From a bacterium (GTDB lineage Bacteria > Bdellovibrionota_C > UBA2361 > RFPC01), in assembly GCA_030428205.1 (NCBI GenBank), contig JAUIBK010000011.1, forward strand, positions 1 to 64,000: 64,000 nucleotides of DNA, written 5' to 3'. The position numbers and the translations under genes are program-made. The stretch's first letter is position 1. Each line of letters opens with the position of its first letter. Of the stretch, positions 43,490 to 52,819 are shown piece after piece. The notes beneath the pieces were generated by a model. It had not been told where the DNA came from, did no database searches, and saw only the letters and a list, made by a program, of their open reading frames with translations.

Positions 43490-44698
43490 ATGCTTGATAT
43501 TAGTAAGCTCCTTACTGTGATGACAGAACATGAGGCATCAGATCTCTACCTCACCGTCGACAGCCCGCCGATGTATAGAATTAACGGTGTTGTGCGGCCA
43601 GCTGGAAATAGATGTCTCCAACCTGACGATACTCGAGCACTGGCGTATAGCGTCATGACAGACAAGCAACAGCGAGAATTTGATGAAGAGAGTGAGCTGA
43701 ATCTAGCTCTATACTATCCAGCTCTTGGTCGTTTTCGTGTAAATGTTTTTATTCAACGTGCTTGTGTTGGAATGGTTATCCGACAAATTCGCTCTGATAT
43801 TCTCACTATTGATGATCTCGATCTCCCACAGGTCATGAAAGATGTGGCGATGACAAAGCGTGGGCTTGTGCTCGTTGTTGGTGCTACGGGCTCAGGGAAG
43901 TCAACGACACTTGCTGGAATGATCGATTATCGTAATACAAATAGTGCTGGACACATTATTACGATTGAAGATCCCATCGAATTTATCCACGGACACAAGA
44001 AATGCATCGTCACACAACGAGAAGTTGGTGTTGATACACAAAATTTCCAAATTGCTCTTAAAAATACTCTTCGCCAGGCTCCTGATGTCATTCTTATTGG
44101 TGAGATTCGTGATCAAGAAACAATGGAGGCGGCAATTACGTTTGCTGAAACAGGCCACCTCTGTCTTGCTACACTTCATAGTAATAATGCGAATCAGGCT
44201 ATGGAGCGGGTGATGAACTTTTTTCCTCCCGAAAGACATGCCCAAATTTATCTTCAGCTAAGCTTGAACCTTCGGAGTATTATCAGTCAGCGACTTGTTC
44301 GTAGAAACGATGGTGGACGTATCGCTGCTATTGAAGTCTTGCTGGATAGTCCACGTGTAAAAGATCTCATCCATAAGGCTCAAATTGCTGAGCTCAAAGA
44401 GGCCATGGAAAAGAGCACGAATATTGGTATGCAAACATTTGATCAAGCACTCTATGACCACTATAAGTCGGGGGTGATTAGCTTGGACGAGGCGCTCAAG
44501 AACGCCGATAGCGCCAATAACTTACGACTACGAGTTAAACTCTCCGAAGAGGGAGATTCGTTTGCAAAGGGTGATAAAGCAAAGAAGAAAGAAAAGAAAG
44601 AGTCTGTTCCGGCACCAGCGCCTGTAGAAGAAACGCCTCGTGAAGAAAACACCGTTGCTTCAGTCGACGATGAAGTAAAACTAACTCTTGATATGTAA
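43490..44698 (+). CDS. pilU: PilT-like ATPase PilU
   Basis: The 402-residue paralog of PilT has the same core: Walker A GATGSGKSTT near residue 130, TIEDPIEFIHGHKKCIV, and APDVILIGEIRDQETMEAAITFAETGHLCLATLHSNN. The NQAMERVMNFFPPERH block and MQTFDQALYDHYKSG are typical of PilU, which aids PilT in retraction. The ~45-residue C-terminal extension is rich in Lys then Pro and Glu and ends in LTLDM. The GEAMEKS-type motif differs from PilT's. Its stop is followed by a C9 run. Confidence 0.9.
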   Translation: MLDISKLLTVMTEHEASDLYLTVDSPPMYRINGVVRPAGNRCLQPDDTRALAYSVMTDKQQREFDEESELNLALYYPALGRFRVNVFIQRACVGMVIRQIRSDILTIDDLDLPQVMKDVAMTKRGLVLVVGATGSGKSTTLAGMIDYRNTNSAGHIITIEDPIEFIHGHKKCIVTQREVGVDTQNFQIALKNTLRQAPDVILIGEIRDQETMEAAITFAETGHLCLATLHSNNANQAMERVMNFFPPERHAQIYLQLSLNLRSIISQRLVRRNDGGRIAAIEVLLDSPRVKDLIHKAQIAELKEAMEKSTNIGMQTFDQALYDHYKSGVISLDEALKNADSANNLRLRVKLSEEGDSFAKGDKAKKKEKKESVPAPAPVEETPREENTVASVDDEVKLTLDM

Positions 44699-44836
44699 CC
44701 CCCCCCCGGGCGCCAGCCCGTCTTGACCTTGACCTTGACCTTGACCTTGCTGACGAATCTCTAACGAGATCAGATCTCTTCCTTAAAGATTTATAACGCG
44801 AAGTACGCGAAGGGGAATCGTCACGTGCTTCGCGTT
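44699..44836. repeat. C9 run, hairpin, CTTGAC tandem repeat and palindrome between convergent genes
   Basis: Right after the pilU stop come nine C residues and a CGGGC/GCCCG hairpin (44707-44720). CTTGAC is then repeated 4.7 times (44722-44750), and an inverted pair follows (44795-44809 with 44822-44836), both containing AACGCGAAG. The last is a short relative of the 26246 palindrome. The whole gap to the convergent LOG-like gene is non-coding. Confidence 0.8.
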
Positions 44837-44872
44837 CCATTTCATTTGTGAAAGCGTGACCAATAAGGAGCT

Positions 44873-46168
44873 CTAAGCCGACATCCCCGGCTCTCTCCCA
44901 CGCTCACCGCCATTATCAAGCCCACTGAGATCTGGCCCACGCAGTAGTCGTGGAGTTGTTGGGTGTTCCACCTCAAAATATCGATCCCGAAATCGTCCTT
45001 TGTCACGGATATCTCGAGCCAGAGGTGGTGCTTGTTCAAATGCTCGTTCCAAGCCCCTTTGAAGTTCTTCTATGGAGTCAACAACTTGGATCTGATCACG
45101 GATATGCTTGAGTCCCCTCTCTGACAGGTACTCAAGGACAGGGGTGTAAATCCCACTTTCATTAACAAGGAAGAGGGGCTTAGGTGCACGTCCTCCTTCA
45201 GCAGTTTGATATGTCACGACTGGGTGATTTTTTGAGAGGAGCTCCGCGATAACGTATACCTCTTGCAGGCTTCCAATTCCTCCGTCAAGTGAAACGAAGG
45301 CTTCTGAATGTCCTGCATATGTCTCAATGCGGTGAAGCATATCTTTAGATTCCACAAAGTGATCGATGTCTTCGGGGCGTCCAGTACCGAGCTCACGTTC
45401 GAATGTGATAACAGGTGCTCCAGAACCATCAACAGAAATTCCAAGAACATATGCTTTGGCTCTTGAGCCACTCACGCTGAGCTCCTTCATGACTCCACCA
45501 CCCCCACCGCCGTGCAGGATATTCCAGTTTTTTCTTGCGCACATGCGAGCGGCTTTACTCGCTTGTTGGATATGCTTTTCTGCTTTCGTACTTGCTGAGC
45601 CAAAAAAGGAAATAGTAATGTCAGCTGGTGGGCGAACATCCTCGGCGACATCAAGCGAGAGATCAGATCGCTTCTTTGTGTGTGCGTAGTAGTGCAAGCG
45701 AGTAGATGGTATTTCATGAGGTAAGTGTTCATGAAGGTAGTTTTCGAGATCTGCAGGAGAGTGGCAGTAGTGAACGTGACGATCGAAGCTTTGACGGGTA
45801 AGTCCCTGTGCTTCCATTTCGGCGAGTTGGTTTCGGAAACTTTGCCACTCCTCATGTGTTCCGTAGAAGATGATAGGCTTTCGCTCGATATCAGCATCGG
45901 AAGTGATAATCTCAGCTTGTGACTGCAGGATGAGGGGGTGTCCGACCTCTGCCTCAGCCAGAAGAGTTAAGAGGTGAACGGGGTGAGCATTAGGAAACGC
46001 AACAATGGCATCAGCTCGCCCAAAGTTCTCATAGATTGTAAAGACAACATCTCGTGCATGGCCATTGTCTGACACGATGCCCCAGTTCTCGCTATTGAGG
46101 ATTTCCTCATAAAAGGAGGGATCTTTAGGGGTACCGTAGAGGAGTAGAGTCGGTGCTTGCTCGGACAT
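44873..46168 (-). CDS. LOG-family-like Rossmann protein with extra N-terminal domain
   Basis: The 431-residue protein has a C-terminal LOG-like nucleotide-binding fold: ITISFFGSAST, CARKNWNILHGGGGGGVMKELS near residue 225, and SLDGGIGSLQEVYVIAEL near residue 295. The last corresponds to the PGGxGTxxE motif of cytokinin-activating LOG enzymes, here with Asp-Gly-Gly-Ile-Gly-Ser. The first ~185 residues form a second Rossmann-like domain (TLLLYGTPKDPSFYEEIL, ADAIVAFPNAHPVHLL) absent from LOG. LOG enzymes cleave nucleoside monophosphates at the base-ribose bond; whether this one does is uncertain. It stands alone. Confidence 0.65.
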   Translation of the reverse strand: MSEQAPTLLLYGTPKDPSFYEEILNSENWGIVSDNGHARDVVFTIYENFGRADAIVAFPNAHPVHLLTLLAEAEVGHPLILQSQAEIITSDADIERKPIIFYGTHEEWQSFRNQLAEMEAQGLTRQSFDRHVHYCHSPADLENYLHEHLPHEIPSTRLHYYAHTKKRSDLSLDVAEDVRPPADITISFFGSASTKAEKHIQQASKAARMCARKNWNILHGGGGGGVMKELSVSGSRAKAYVLGISVDGSGAPVITFERELGTGRPEDIDHFVESKDMLHRIETYAGHSEAFVSLDGGIGSLQEVYVIAELLSKNHPVVTYQTAEGGRAPKPLFLVNESGIYTPVLEYLSERGLKHIRDQIQVVDSIEELQRGLERAFEQAPPLARDIRDKGRFRDRYFEVEHPTTPRLLRGPDLSGLDNGGERGREPGMSA

Positions 46169-46336
46169 GTGCGTCTTCTCCTAGGAAGTGAAGAGTATAC
46201 GAATAAGATGCAGTAATAACTTGAAATGAATTAATTTTTATTTCAATCCAGTTAAAATCAGCACAATGTAGCCCCAGACTCGAACAGTATTCTACCAGAT
46301 TCTGCTGAGAATGAAACTTATGGTCAGAATGCATAG

Positions 46337-48481
46337 CTAGCTGTTCCTCCCTTTGACATAAGCCAGCGCTCTCTTAAATTTTTTAAAAACTGACTGTTGG
46401 GACGGAACATTGCTTCCATACGGTTGGATGAGAGAGGCAAAGAGGACATCGGCGCTTCTTGCAACTATGAGGATGCTCTTCTCGTAAGGTGTCCCTTTGA
46501 GGAGCTCTTGTCTCCTTTCACGATAACGTTGCAGCAGTTGATTCTCTGTTGCTTCAACAAAGTCACGGACTTCTTGTGAACCTTTTTCAAACTCATCTTG
46601 AAGATCATTTTTTTTGTCGCGAAAACTTAAAGCTTCCTCAAAGGAATCAAAATCTCCATGTTGCCCCTGCTTGTTTTTATAGAAGAGACGTATGGGATGC
46701 CACTCTACAAGGAGATCGTACTCAGGAATATAAAAATCGATATATCCTCCTGAGAGAGGAATTTGCCAGGTAACTTCAGGTTCGATGTTCCACTGAAAAT
46801 ACTCGTGGAGTATCTTTGCTACGGCAGCTTCCTCGTATGAATGAAAGCGAAACTCATTATAGTAAATCCCTATTTTTTGCTCTCCAGGAGCTTCCGCTTC
46901 GACCTGCTCTGCTTTAATTCGTTTGGAATGTTCAAGTATTCGCTCTTTATTGTACTGCGTGTGCCAGAGACGTAATGCTTTACTTGCTGGGTCTTGAGGG
47001 GAAAGAAGGGCAAGAGCGAACTCTCTTTTTTTATATTCATCAGTAGTAAGACCGCCTCCAATTGGACTTAAGGAATCGTAGAGAGACTGAGCATCAACAT
47101 GAAACATATCAGCGAGTTCTTGATCTGTGCTGACTTTTTCGAGTTGCCCTGCCTCAAACGCTTCAATCTCTGCCCTGACGAAAGACGTTGGTGAGACGAG
47201 AAAAAGTTCCCGTCGATTATCCGATTCGAGAAGGAGTTTTCGCTTGTTCCATTCATCCCGATCGAGTTTTTGATTGAGTATGTGATACACGGTAGCGGGG
47301 GAGAGAGAAAAACGCTCAGCCAGTTGAGTATTTGATGACAACGGGTCCTCGGGACTTTGTAGCTCGTCTCGTACGATATCAAGGAGAGCTTTTTTGAGTT
47401 TTTTCAGATCGATTCTTCCAAGAGTATGTTCACGATAGAGAAGATCTTCGTGATGAAGGTAGCGCACATAGCGGCTCATCTTCTCACGACTCACACTAAA
47501 GAGTTGTCGGAGCTGTTCGCGGTTTGAGAGCTTGTCTATTACTCCACTTCTATGCATTTCATTTTCAAGTGCGACAAAGCTTCGTACAGCCTTGAGCAGT
47601 GCTGTAGAGAGAGCTTCTTTTCCGCTTTCGCCGGTAAGAATCTGCTTTTCTTCTCTATAGCGGTGTTCATCTGGAAGGAGCCCGTTGTCAGGATCCTCGA
47701 GAGTATTCCTTACTACCGCAGCAGATAGGCCAAAGAAGACCGAGAGTTGTTCATGTGTTGAGACGACCTGGACAGGTGAATAAATCTCATCTCGTACAAA
47801 TCTGAGCAGTTCACTCTTTCGTTTCGAAGAGCTTACTGCCGTGTTTTGAAACGGAGCGAGTCGCTTGTTGAGCCTTTGCTCAAGAGCCTCTGCGTCTTCT
47901 GAGTTATCTGGGTAGGCACAAGCCGCAAACAGAGTGATACGTTCTTTGAATGAACACAGTTTTGGGGTTGTGTGAACCTTTCGTACGAGTTCAGCTGCTC
48001 GTTTATTTTGAGGAAATTGTGCCTTTGCAAGAAGCTGGTGTTGCTTCTTCTTTGTTAACTTTGAGTTACGAACTTTTTCTGCGTAGAGTTTTGCACCGAG
48101 GGGATCGTGAGGGAATGTAAGTCGACCGGCGAGCTCTCTTGTTTCTTTTGCGTTAGTCTCTCCTTGAAAAAACTTTGCGAGGAGTTCTTGGGTGCGTTCT
48201 GGATAGCGGGCAAGTGGACTAATATGTGCGATTCGAGGACGCTCTTGATAGAGGCCTTTCGAGGACTGTGAGAGAGATGGTGGAGATGTGCAATGAGAAA
48301 CGGCAGGAGCAGTGCTTCGTCTCGTTCTGTTTTGAGAGGCTGAGCCTCTTCGTGAGGCATGTATGTCAAAAGGAGGATTGTCGGAGCATCCTGGTTGTCG
48401 CAAACCGGAGCTCCATTGACTAGTATTGCTTTTCGCTGAAGTGAATCCACTCTGTGGTTGATTCTTATTGAGGTAAACCAT
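46337..48481 (-). CDS. Large protein with helical repeats, four HTH-like units and a PD-(D/E)XK-like nuclease C-terminus
   Basis: ATG 48481 has GGAG five bases upstream; 714 residues. After a Ser-rich, disordered start come three ~35-residue helical repeats with an [AT]-x-FPxD-like centre (residues ~115-210). Four HTH-like units follow, near 240-262, 320-342, 382-404 and 450-472; the third, NTQLAERFSLSPATVYHIL, is the clearest. Residues ~540-610 resemble a PD-(D/E)XK nuclease: a Glu in the first helix (SYEEAAVAK), then YIDFYIPEYDLLVEWHP, giving Asp, Glu and a His in place of the usual Lys. The protein is probably cytoplasmic. I know no family with this order. Sequence-guided DNA cleavage or binding is inferred. 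Confidence 0.5.
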   Translation of the reverse strand: MVYLNKNQPQSGFTSAKSNTSQWSSGLRQPGCSDNPPFDIHASRRGSASQNRTRRSTAPAVSHCTSPPSLSQSSKGLYQERPRIAHISPLARYPERTQELLAKFFQGETNAKETRELAGRLTFPHDPLGAKLYAEKVRNSKLTKKKQHQLLAKAQFPQNKRAAELVRKVHTTPKLCSFKERITLFAACAYPDNSEDAEALEQRLNKRLAPFQNTAVSSSKRKSELLRFVRDEIYSPVQVVSTHEQLSVFFGLSAAVVRNTLEDPDNGLLPDEHRYREEKQILTGESGKEALSTALLKAVRSFVALENEMHRSGVIDKLSNREQLRQLFSVSREKMSRYVRYLHHEDLLYREHTLGRIDLKKLKKALLDIVRDELQSPEDPLSSNTQLAERFSLSPATVYHILNQKLDRDEWNKRKLLLESDNRRELFLVSPTSFVRAEIEAFEAGQLEKVSTDQELADMFHVDAQSLYDSLSPIGGGLTTDEYKKREFALALLSPQDPASKALRLWHTQYNKERILEHSKRIKAEQVEAEAPGEQKIGIYYNEFRFHSYEEAAVAKILHEYFQWNIEPEVTWQIPLSGGYIDFYIPEYDLLVEWHPIRLFYKNKQGQHGDFDSFEEALSFRDKKNDLQDEFEKGSQEVRDFVEATENQLLQRYRERRQELLKGTPYEKSILIVARSADVLFASLIQPYGSNVPSQQSVFKKFKRALAYVKGRNS

Positions 48482-48647
48482 GGCTTCTCCCACATGTATT
48501 TACGAGGTGAGAGATGGGTAGTGTATGGTGGGCACTGTAGAGAAATTCGAGCTAAGAAATGTCACATTCTTGTACCATCTCTATGTATTTTTAATGAGGA
48601 AGGTATAAGCGGTAGTATTATCTACGAAACTCGTACATCATAGGTCT

Positions 48648-49208
48648 ATGAAAAACGATTTGAATCCATGGAAAACTGTTGGTACTCGGCTTGTCTATCA
48701 AAATGAATGGATATCTGTTCGTGAGGACTCAGTGCTCCGACCTGATGGTTCACCAGGAATTTATGGAGTTGTTGATACACGAATTGCAACTGGGGTGATT
48801 GCTCTGACCACGAAGCAAGAAGTCTACCTCATCGGACAATGGCGTTACCCTTTAGAGCGGTATTCTTGGGAGATTGTAGAGGGGGGCACTGACGAAGGTG
48901 AGCTGCCACTTGATGCGATAAAGCGAGAGCTCAAGGAAGAAGCGGGGCTTGTTGCCAAAGAGTGGCAACAGCTAGGAGGTGAAGTTCATTTAAGCAACTG
49001 CTTTTCCTCTGAACGCGCACTCCTCTATGTTGCAAGCGATCTACAAAAGGTTCCATCAGAGCCCGACGCAACAGAAGTTCTTCAGGTAAAAAAAGTTCCA
49101 CTCTCTGAGTGTCTCGCTATGATCGACAGCGGCGAGATAACCGATGCGATGAGTGTCATTGGATTGCTCAGATTGCAGCAATGTATGGGAAAGATCCCTG
49201 TTGAGTAA
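48648..49208 (+). CDS. Nudix hydrolase, ADP-ribose pyrophosphatase-like
   Basis: The 186-residue protein has a perfect Nudix box, GGTDEGELPLDAIKRELKEEAG followed by L, matching Gx5Ex7REUxEExGU near residues 83-105. Preceding it are TRIATGVIALTTKQEVYLIGQWRYPLERYSWEIVEGG, in which the QWRYP stretch is typical of ADP-ribose pyrophosphatases. The N-terminal strands (LVYQNEWISVREDSV) complete the dimer-forming domain. It hydrolyses nucleoside diphosphate sugars or ADP-ribose in the cytoplasm. Divergent from the HTH/nuclease-like gene; no partner gene. Confidence 0.88.
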   Translation: MKNDLNPWKTVGTRLVYQNEWISVREDSVLRPDGSPGIYGVVDTRIATGVIALTTKQEVYLIGQWRYPLERYSWEIVEGGTDEGELPLDAIKRELKEEAGLVAKEWQQLGGEVHLSNCFSSERALLYVASDLQKVPSEPDATEVLQVKKVPLSECLAMIDSGEITDAMSVIGLLRLQQCMGKIPVE

Positions 49209-49268
49209 AAGAGGCGAGCTCTTTGAAGGCTGATATGAGCAATTCGTCCCGAGTGAGTTGCGGTTCCG

Positions 49269-52200
49269 TTAGTGCTCAAACGCTCCGATGTCTACTCCTG
49301 TGCCAAGCTCACGATTGTTTCCATCGAAATCTATGTGGACATCTACTGTGACACCAGCATCGATAGCTGGACTATCTTCAGCAAGACGGTAGTCTACTGC
49401 GAAGTTTGCTTGGTTTTCCTTCCAGAGGCAGATAAAAGTGAGATCGTTCATTGGCCCTTCAAGGGGATGAGATAGGGTGATGTAGTCACCTATGGCGTCG
49501 CTGCCACGACTTTCAATGACGTAAGGAGTTTGTCCGTAACGCTCTGTAATGATCTTTCCTGGTGCATAAGTGAGACCTGGATGCATATTCAGATAGAGCT
49601 TCGTCCTGGTGCTCGGTGAAACTGTTATATCGAAATCGAGTGTGCCTTCAGAACCTGATAGTATATCGCCTGCAAGAAGAAAGGTTTCTCCGGAAGCGCT
49701 GATAGCGTCTTTATTATGACAGTTAGTGTAATCTGTATCGCCGAGATCGTCTAAGTTACAGTCAAGAGTCGAGGGGCCTCCTTGTGCCGAAGTGATAGAG
49801 ATGTGCGATCCTCCATACACTCCAAGTTGCGAGAAGTTTGTGCCGGGTGCCGTTATGCGTGTATGAGGACCTTCTCTCTCAGCCGTGCTGTTTGAAATAG
49901 AATATTTTATAAGTAGCAACGTATCGCAGGTTTCAGGCGCATTTTGAAACTGTGGATCTTCGAGAAGAGATTCGTTATCGAGATTGTTCGCCTGCCATTG
50001 AGCGAGAGTCAAGGGAGCTCCATTGAGCGTTGCATATCGAGAAACCTGCCCGTAGTAAAGGTTGTTCGCGCTTTGAAGGCGAGTATCGAGAGGTGTATTC
50101 CAGTCGATGACTCCCGATATCTCATTTTCGTCTTCCAAAAACGGCGAATAGACGAGATTGTTCTCAACCACAACATTTGGTGGTCCGTTCTCACTGGCTC
50201 GAAAAAATACAAGACGACTTCTTGGGCTGTCATCGAAATTGATAACGGTATTATTGTAGATATAACTTATTGCGTTTCGATTTTCATCGGTTTGATTTTC
50301 AACGTAGTCGAGGTATACCGCCGTTGCGATTCCAGCGCTTCCGAGGCTTCCTATTTCGGTTCGATTTCCATCTCCTTGTTTTATAAAGAGATTGTTTCGA
50401 ATCACCGTGCCACCAAGCTGACTTGAGAGAAAACCTTGAGCGTGTCGATTCGCGTGGTATTCGTTTCGCTCGTAAATGGCCTCACCTTTTTGTGCAACCA
50501 TACTGCTATTTTGCAGGCTCATACTTGAGTTGCCAAAGCCTCCTTCAAATCTATTGTCTGAGACAACTGATTTTTCAACATAACCAGATGTTCCAAGCCT
50601 GAGTGAGCTTTGATGTCCATGACCAGCACTCGACCAGCCACCGAAGGTTCGTGAAGAGTTTTTATGAATGAGAACACGAGAAGCGTTTGGAATACGCATG
50701 GTGTGACCGTGATCGGGAAAGTTAACTGTACAATCCCCACACTTTCCGTCATCTCCTGATATAGCTTCGAGGGTTTGGTGTGTTTTGTTGCCGATAATTG
50801 CTGCCTGATTGAGTTGTCCAAAATGAGTGTAGTTTTGAAGTTCTGAAAAAGCATTGTCTGCGTATATCACTTGACGTACATCAAACTCTGCTCTTGCAAG
50901 AAGTGCAAATCCTAGGTTTGAGAATTTGCAGCGATACACCAAAATGTTTTTCATTTCTCCAAAAAAATCAAAACCTGTCGGGTGCCTTCCGAGTCCTGTT
51001 CTCGGGTTATAGTCAGACTGAAAGTGGATATGAGAAATAGTAATATTTGAAGTGCGACGAAGAAAGAAGTGTTCTCCCGCAAGAAAAATGACTGGATCAT
51101 CTCCCGTTCCATATGCACCAAGGTGGTAGGGGCCACTTTGGCGAGCACCAACGAAGTTGCCAGGAAGGTCGGTAACATAGGTTTCGCCTCGCCGTAGGAG
51201 GAGCCTCCGTGGTGAAGTAGATTGAAGAAGAAATTGGATTCGCTCTTGATTGAATTCTCCTTGAATATGATTTGCAGGATCTGAACTTGGGCAACCAGTA
51301 AAGTTTCCGGTTGCCGAGAGGCAGTACGTTTCATCTGCATATTCATAGAGCGGATTCTTTATCGTGACAGTGATCTCCTCTTGTGCCTCCGCACCAAAAG
51401 GGCTTTGCACGGTAAGAACGGTTGTAAACTGACGGCTTCTTTCTCCTGCGCTGAAATTGGGATCGAATACATGTGCACCGAGAGGTCCTCGAGTCGTGTT
51501 TGCATCTTTCTCACGTTGGTTCAAAAATACACTTAGTGTATCGCCATAATCCCAGTGATAGTCGAGTTGATGAAATGGCTCATCGACGTCTGTACTTGTC
51601 GTGTCGCTTGCATCAAAGAGAACTCCGCAAGGAGCGATGCATTCTTGCTGAGAAACATGTACTGAAAGTTGAATCCTCCCTTCATATTGCTCTGAGTCTT
51701 CGCTCGTATCAAACTCTGAAAGACATCCTGGGTCTTCAGGGTAGTCAATCGCTCCATCAGAATCGTTGTCAATTCCATCGCTACATGCTGAGAGTCCCGG
51801 GAGAGGTGTGTCTGGGGGGGGCGGTAGGTCGTCCTGAGGAGAGTCGTCCTCAGTGTCCTCGTTTGCGGGCGGGCGAGGTTCGTCTGAGAGACAGCCTGTA
51901 CCGATGGCTCCAAGCAGAAGGGTGGTGTCGGAGAGGTTGACCTTTCTGTCCCCATTAAAATCCCCAAAACAGACAGGCTCGTCTGTGCAGAGTCCGAAAG
52001 TATTTTGGAGAATCTGCAAGTCAGCCAAATCGACACACGAACTCCCGTCGAGATCAGCATCAATTGGAGTCTCTGTGTCGTAGTCGCTGTTGGCGGGATC
52101 TCGCTGCTGACAGAAAGCCGCGATTTCTTCAAGTCGCTCGAGGTTTTCTTTCTGCTGCCCAGCACTCAGAAGATGGGTTATTGCCTGACCACTTCGACAC

Positions 52201-52490
52201 GATCTTTTGCAAGTACGTCGTTTCGAAAGTTTACGGTACGCCCGATTCAGTTTTCTGAGTTTTCGCTCTGGTCTGTGACATCGAATTCTGCTTTCAAGGC
52301 ATGTTGTAAGCCGTTCTTGGGCGCGATTCATTCGAGAGAGAAGGTTTACTCTTTTTGCTTCACAACGTAGAGCCTTGCGCTCGAGGTGATTGGATTGGGC
52401 GTGCGCAGCAGATACCCAAACGAGAAACAATACGCCACGAAATACGGATCTAAGAAATAGCCTTAGGAACATCAACCCTGCCCGAAACAT
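49269..52490 (-). CDS. Large secreted protein: dockerin-like, PKD and right-handed beta-helix domains
   Basis: ATG 52490 gives a signal peptide (FLRSVFRGVLFLVWVSAAHA) and 1073 residues; AGAAGG is upstream. A basic Cys-containing helical part is followed near residues 144-197 by a dockerin-like pair of calcium loops (DADLDGSSCVDLADLQ and GDFNGDRKVNLSDTTLLL). Then come a CSDGIDNDSDG/DPGC motif common in secreted proteins of delta-type bacteria, a PKD-like domain (ASDTTSTDVDEPFHQLDYHW) and ~600 residues of beta-helix rich in N, T and S. The closing SPAIDAG...IGAFEH block is standard for such beta-helix proteins. It is probably a polysaccharide lyase or adhesin; catalytic residues are not evident. 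Confidence 0.75.
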   Translation of the reverse strand: MFRAGLMFLRLFLRSVFRGVLFLVWVSAAHAQSNHLERKALRCEAKRVNLLSRMNRAQERLTTCLESRIRCHRPERKLRKLNRAYRKLSKRRTCKRSCRSGQAITHLLSAGQQKENLERLEEIAAFCQQRDPANSDYDTETPIDADLDGSSCVDLADLQILQNTFGLCTDEPVCFGDFNGDRKVNLSDTTLLLGAIGTGCLSDEPRPPANEDTEDDSPQDDLPPPPDTPLPGLSACSDGIDNDSDGAIDYPEDPGCLSEFDTSEDSEQYEGRIQLSVHVSQQECIAPCGVLFDASDTTSTDVDEPFHQLDYHWDYGDTLSVFLNQREKDANTTRGPLGAHVFDPNFSAGERSRQFTTVLTVQSPFGAEAQEEITVTIKNPLYEYADETYCLSATGNFTGCPSSDPANHIQGEFNQERIQFLLQSTSPRRLLLRRGETYVTDLPGNFVGARQSGPYHLGAYGTGDDPVIFLAGEHFFLRRTSNITISHIHFQSDYNPRTGLGRHPTGFDFFGEMKNILVYRCKFSNLGFALLARAEFDVRQVIYADNAFSELQNYTHFGQLNQAAIIGNKTHQTLEAISGDDGKCGDCTVNFPDHGHTMRIPNASRVLIHKNSSRTFGGWSSAGHGHQSSLRLGTSGYVEKSVVSDNRFEGGFGNSSMSLQNSSMVAQKGEAIYERNEYHANRHAQGFLSSQLGGTVIRNNLFIKQGDGNRTEIGSLGSAGIATAVYLDYVENQTDENRNAISYIYNNTVINFDDSPRSRLVFFRASENGPPNVVVENNLVYSPFLEDENEISGVIDWNTPLDTRLQSANNLYYGQVSRYATLNGAPLTLAQWQANNLDNESLLEDPQFQNAPETCDTLLLIKYSISNSTAEREGPHTRITAPGTNFSQLGVYGGSHISITSAQGGPSTLDCNLDDLGDTDYTNCHNKDAISASGETFLLAGDILSGSEGTLDFDITVSPSTRTKLYLNMHPGLTYAPGKIITERYGQTPYVIESRGSDAIGDYITLSHPLEGPMNDLTFICLWKENQANFAVDYRLAEDSPAIDAGVTVDVHIDFDGNNRELGTGVDIGAFEH

Positions 52491-52819
52491 CTTACGCTTA
52501 CCTTCTGTATTGGCCCCCAGCGTTGCTGATGTTTTATGCAATTTGCAGACCAGCAAATTTTTGGTCAGACTCGCGCATCGTCCTCTGTTGATTTGGCGCA
52601 TAAGACATTGTTATTGCTAGCTTATTGGCGTGTTAGTGGTGGAAGGGGAGACCTAGGTTTGTCAGAGTGTGGTAAAGATCATGGGAGCGGGCGTGAGAGT
52701 GTTCTGAAAAAGCTGCGTGATTTCTAATGAGCCAAGAGATTGTTTGGTTCTCTATAATGCATGAAGGAGTTCACGCTCTAAGCTCTTGTTCTTTTTGATG
52801 ATATTGGTACGATACCGCC

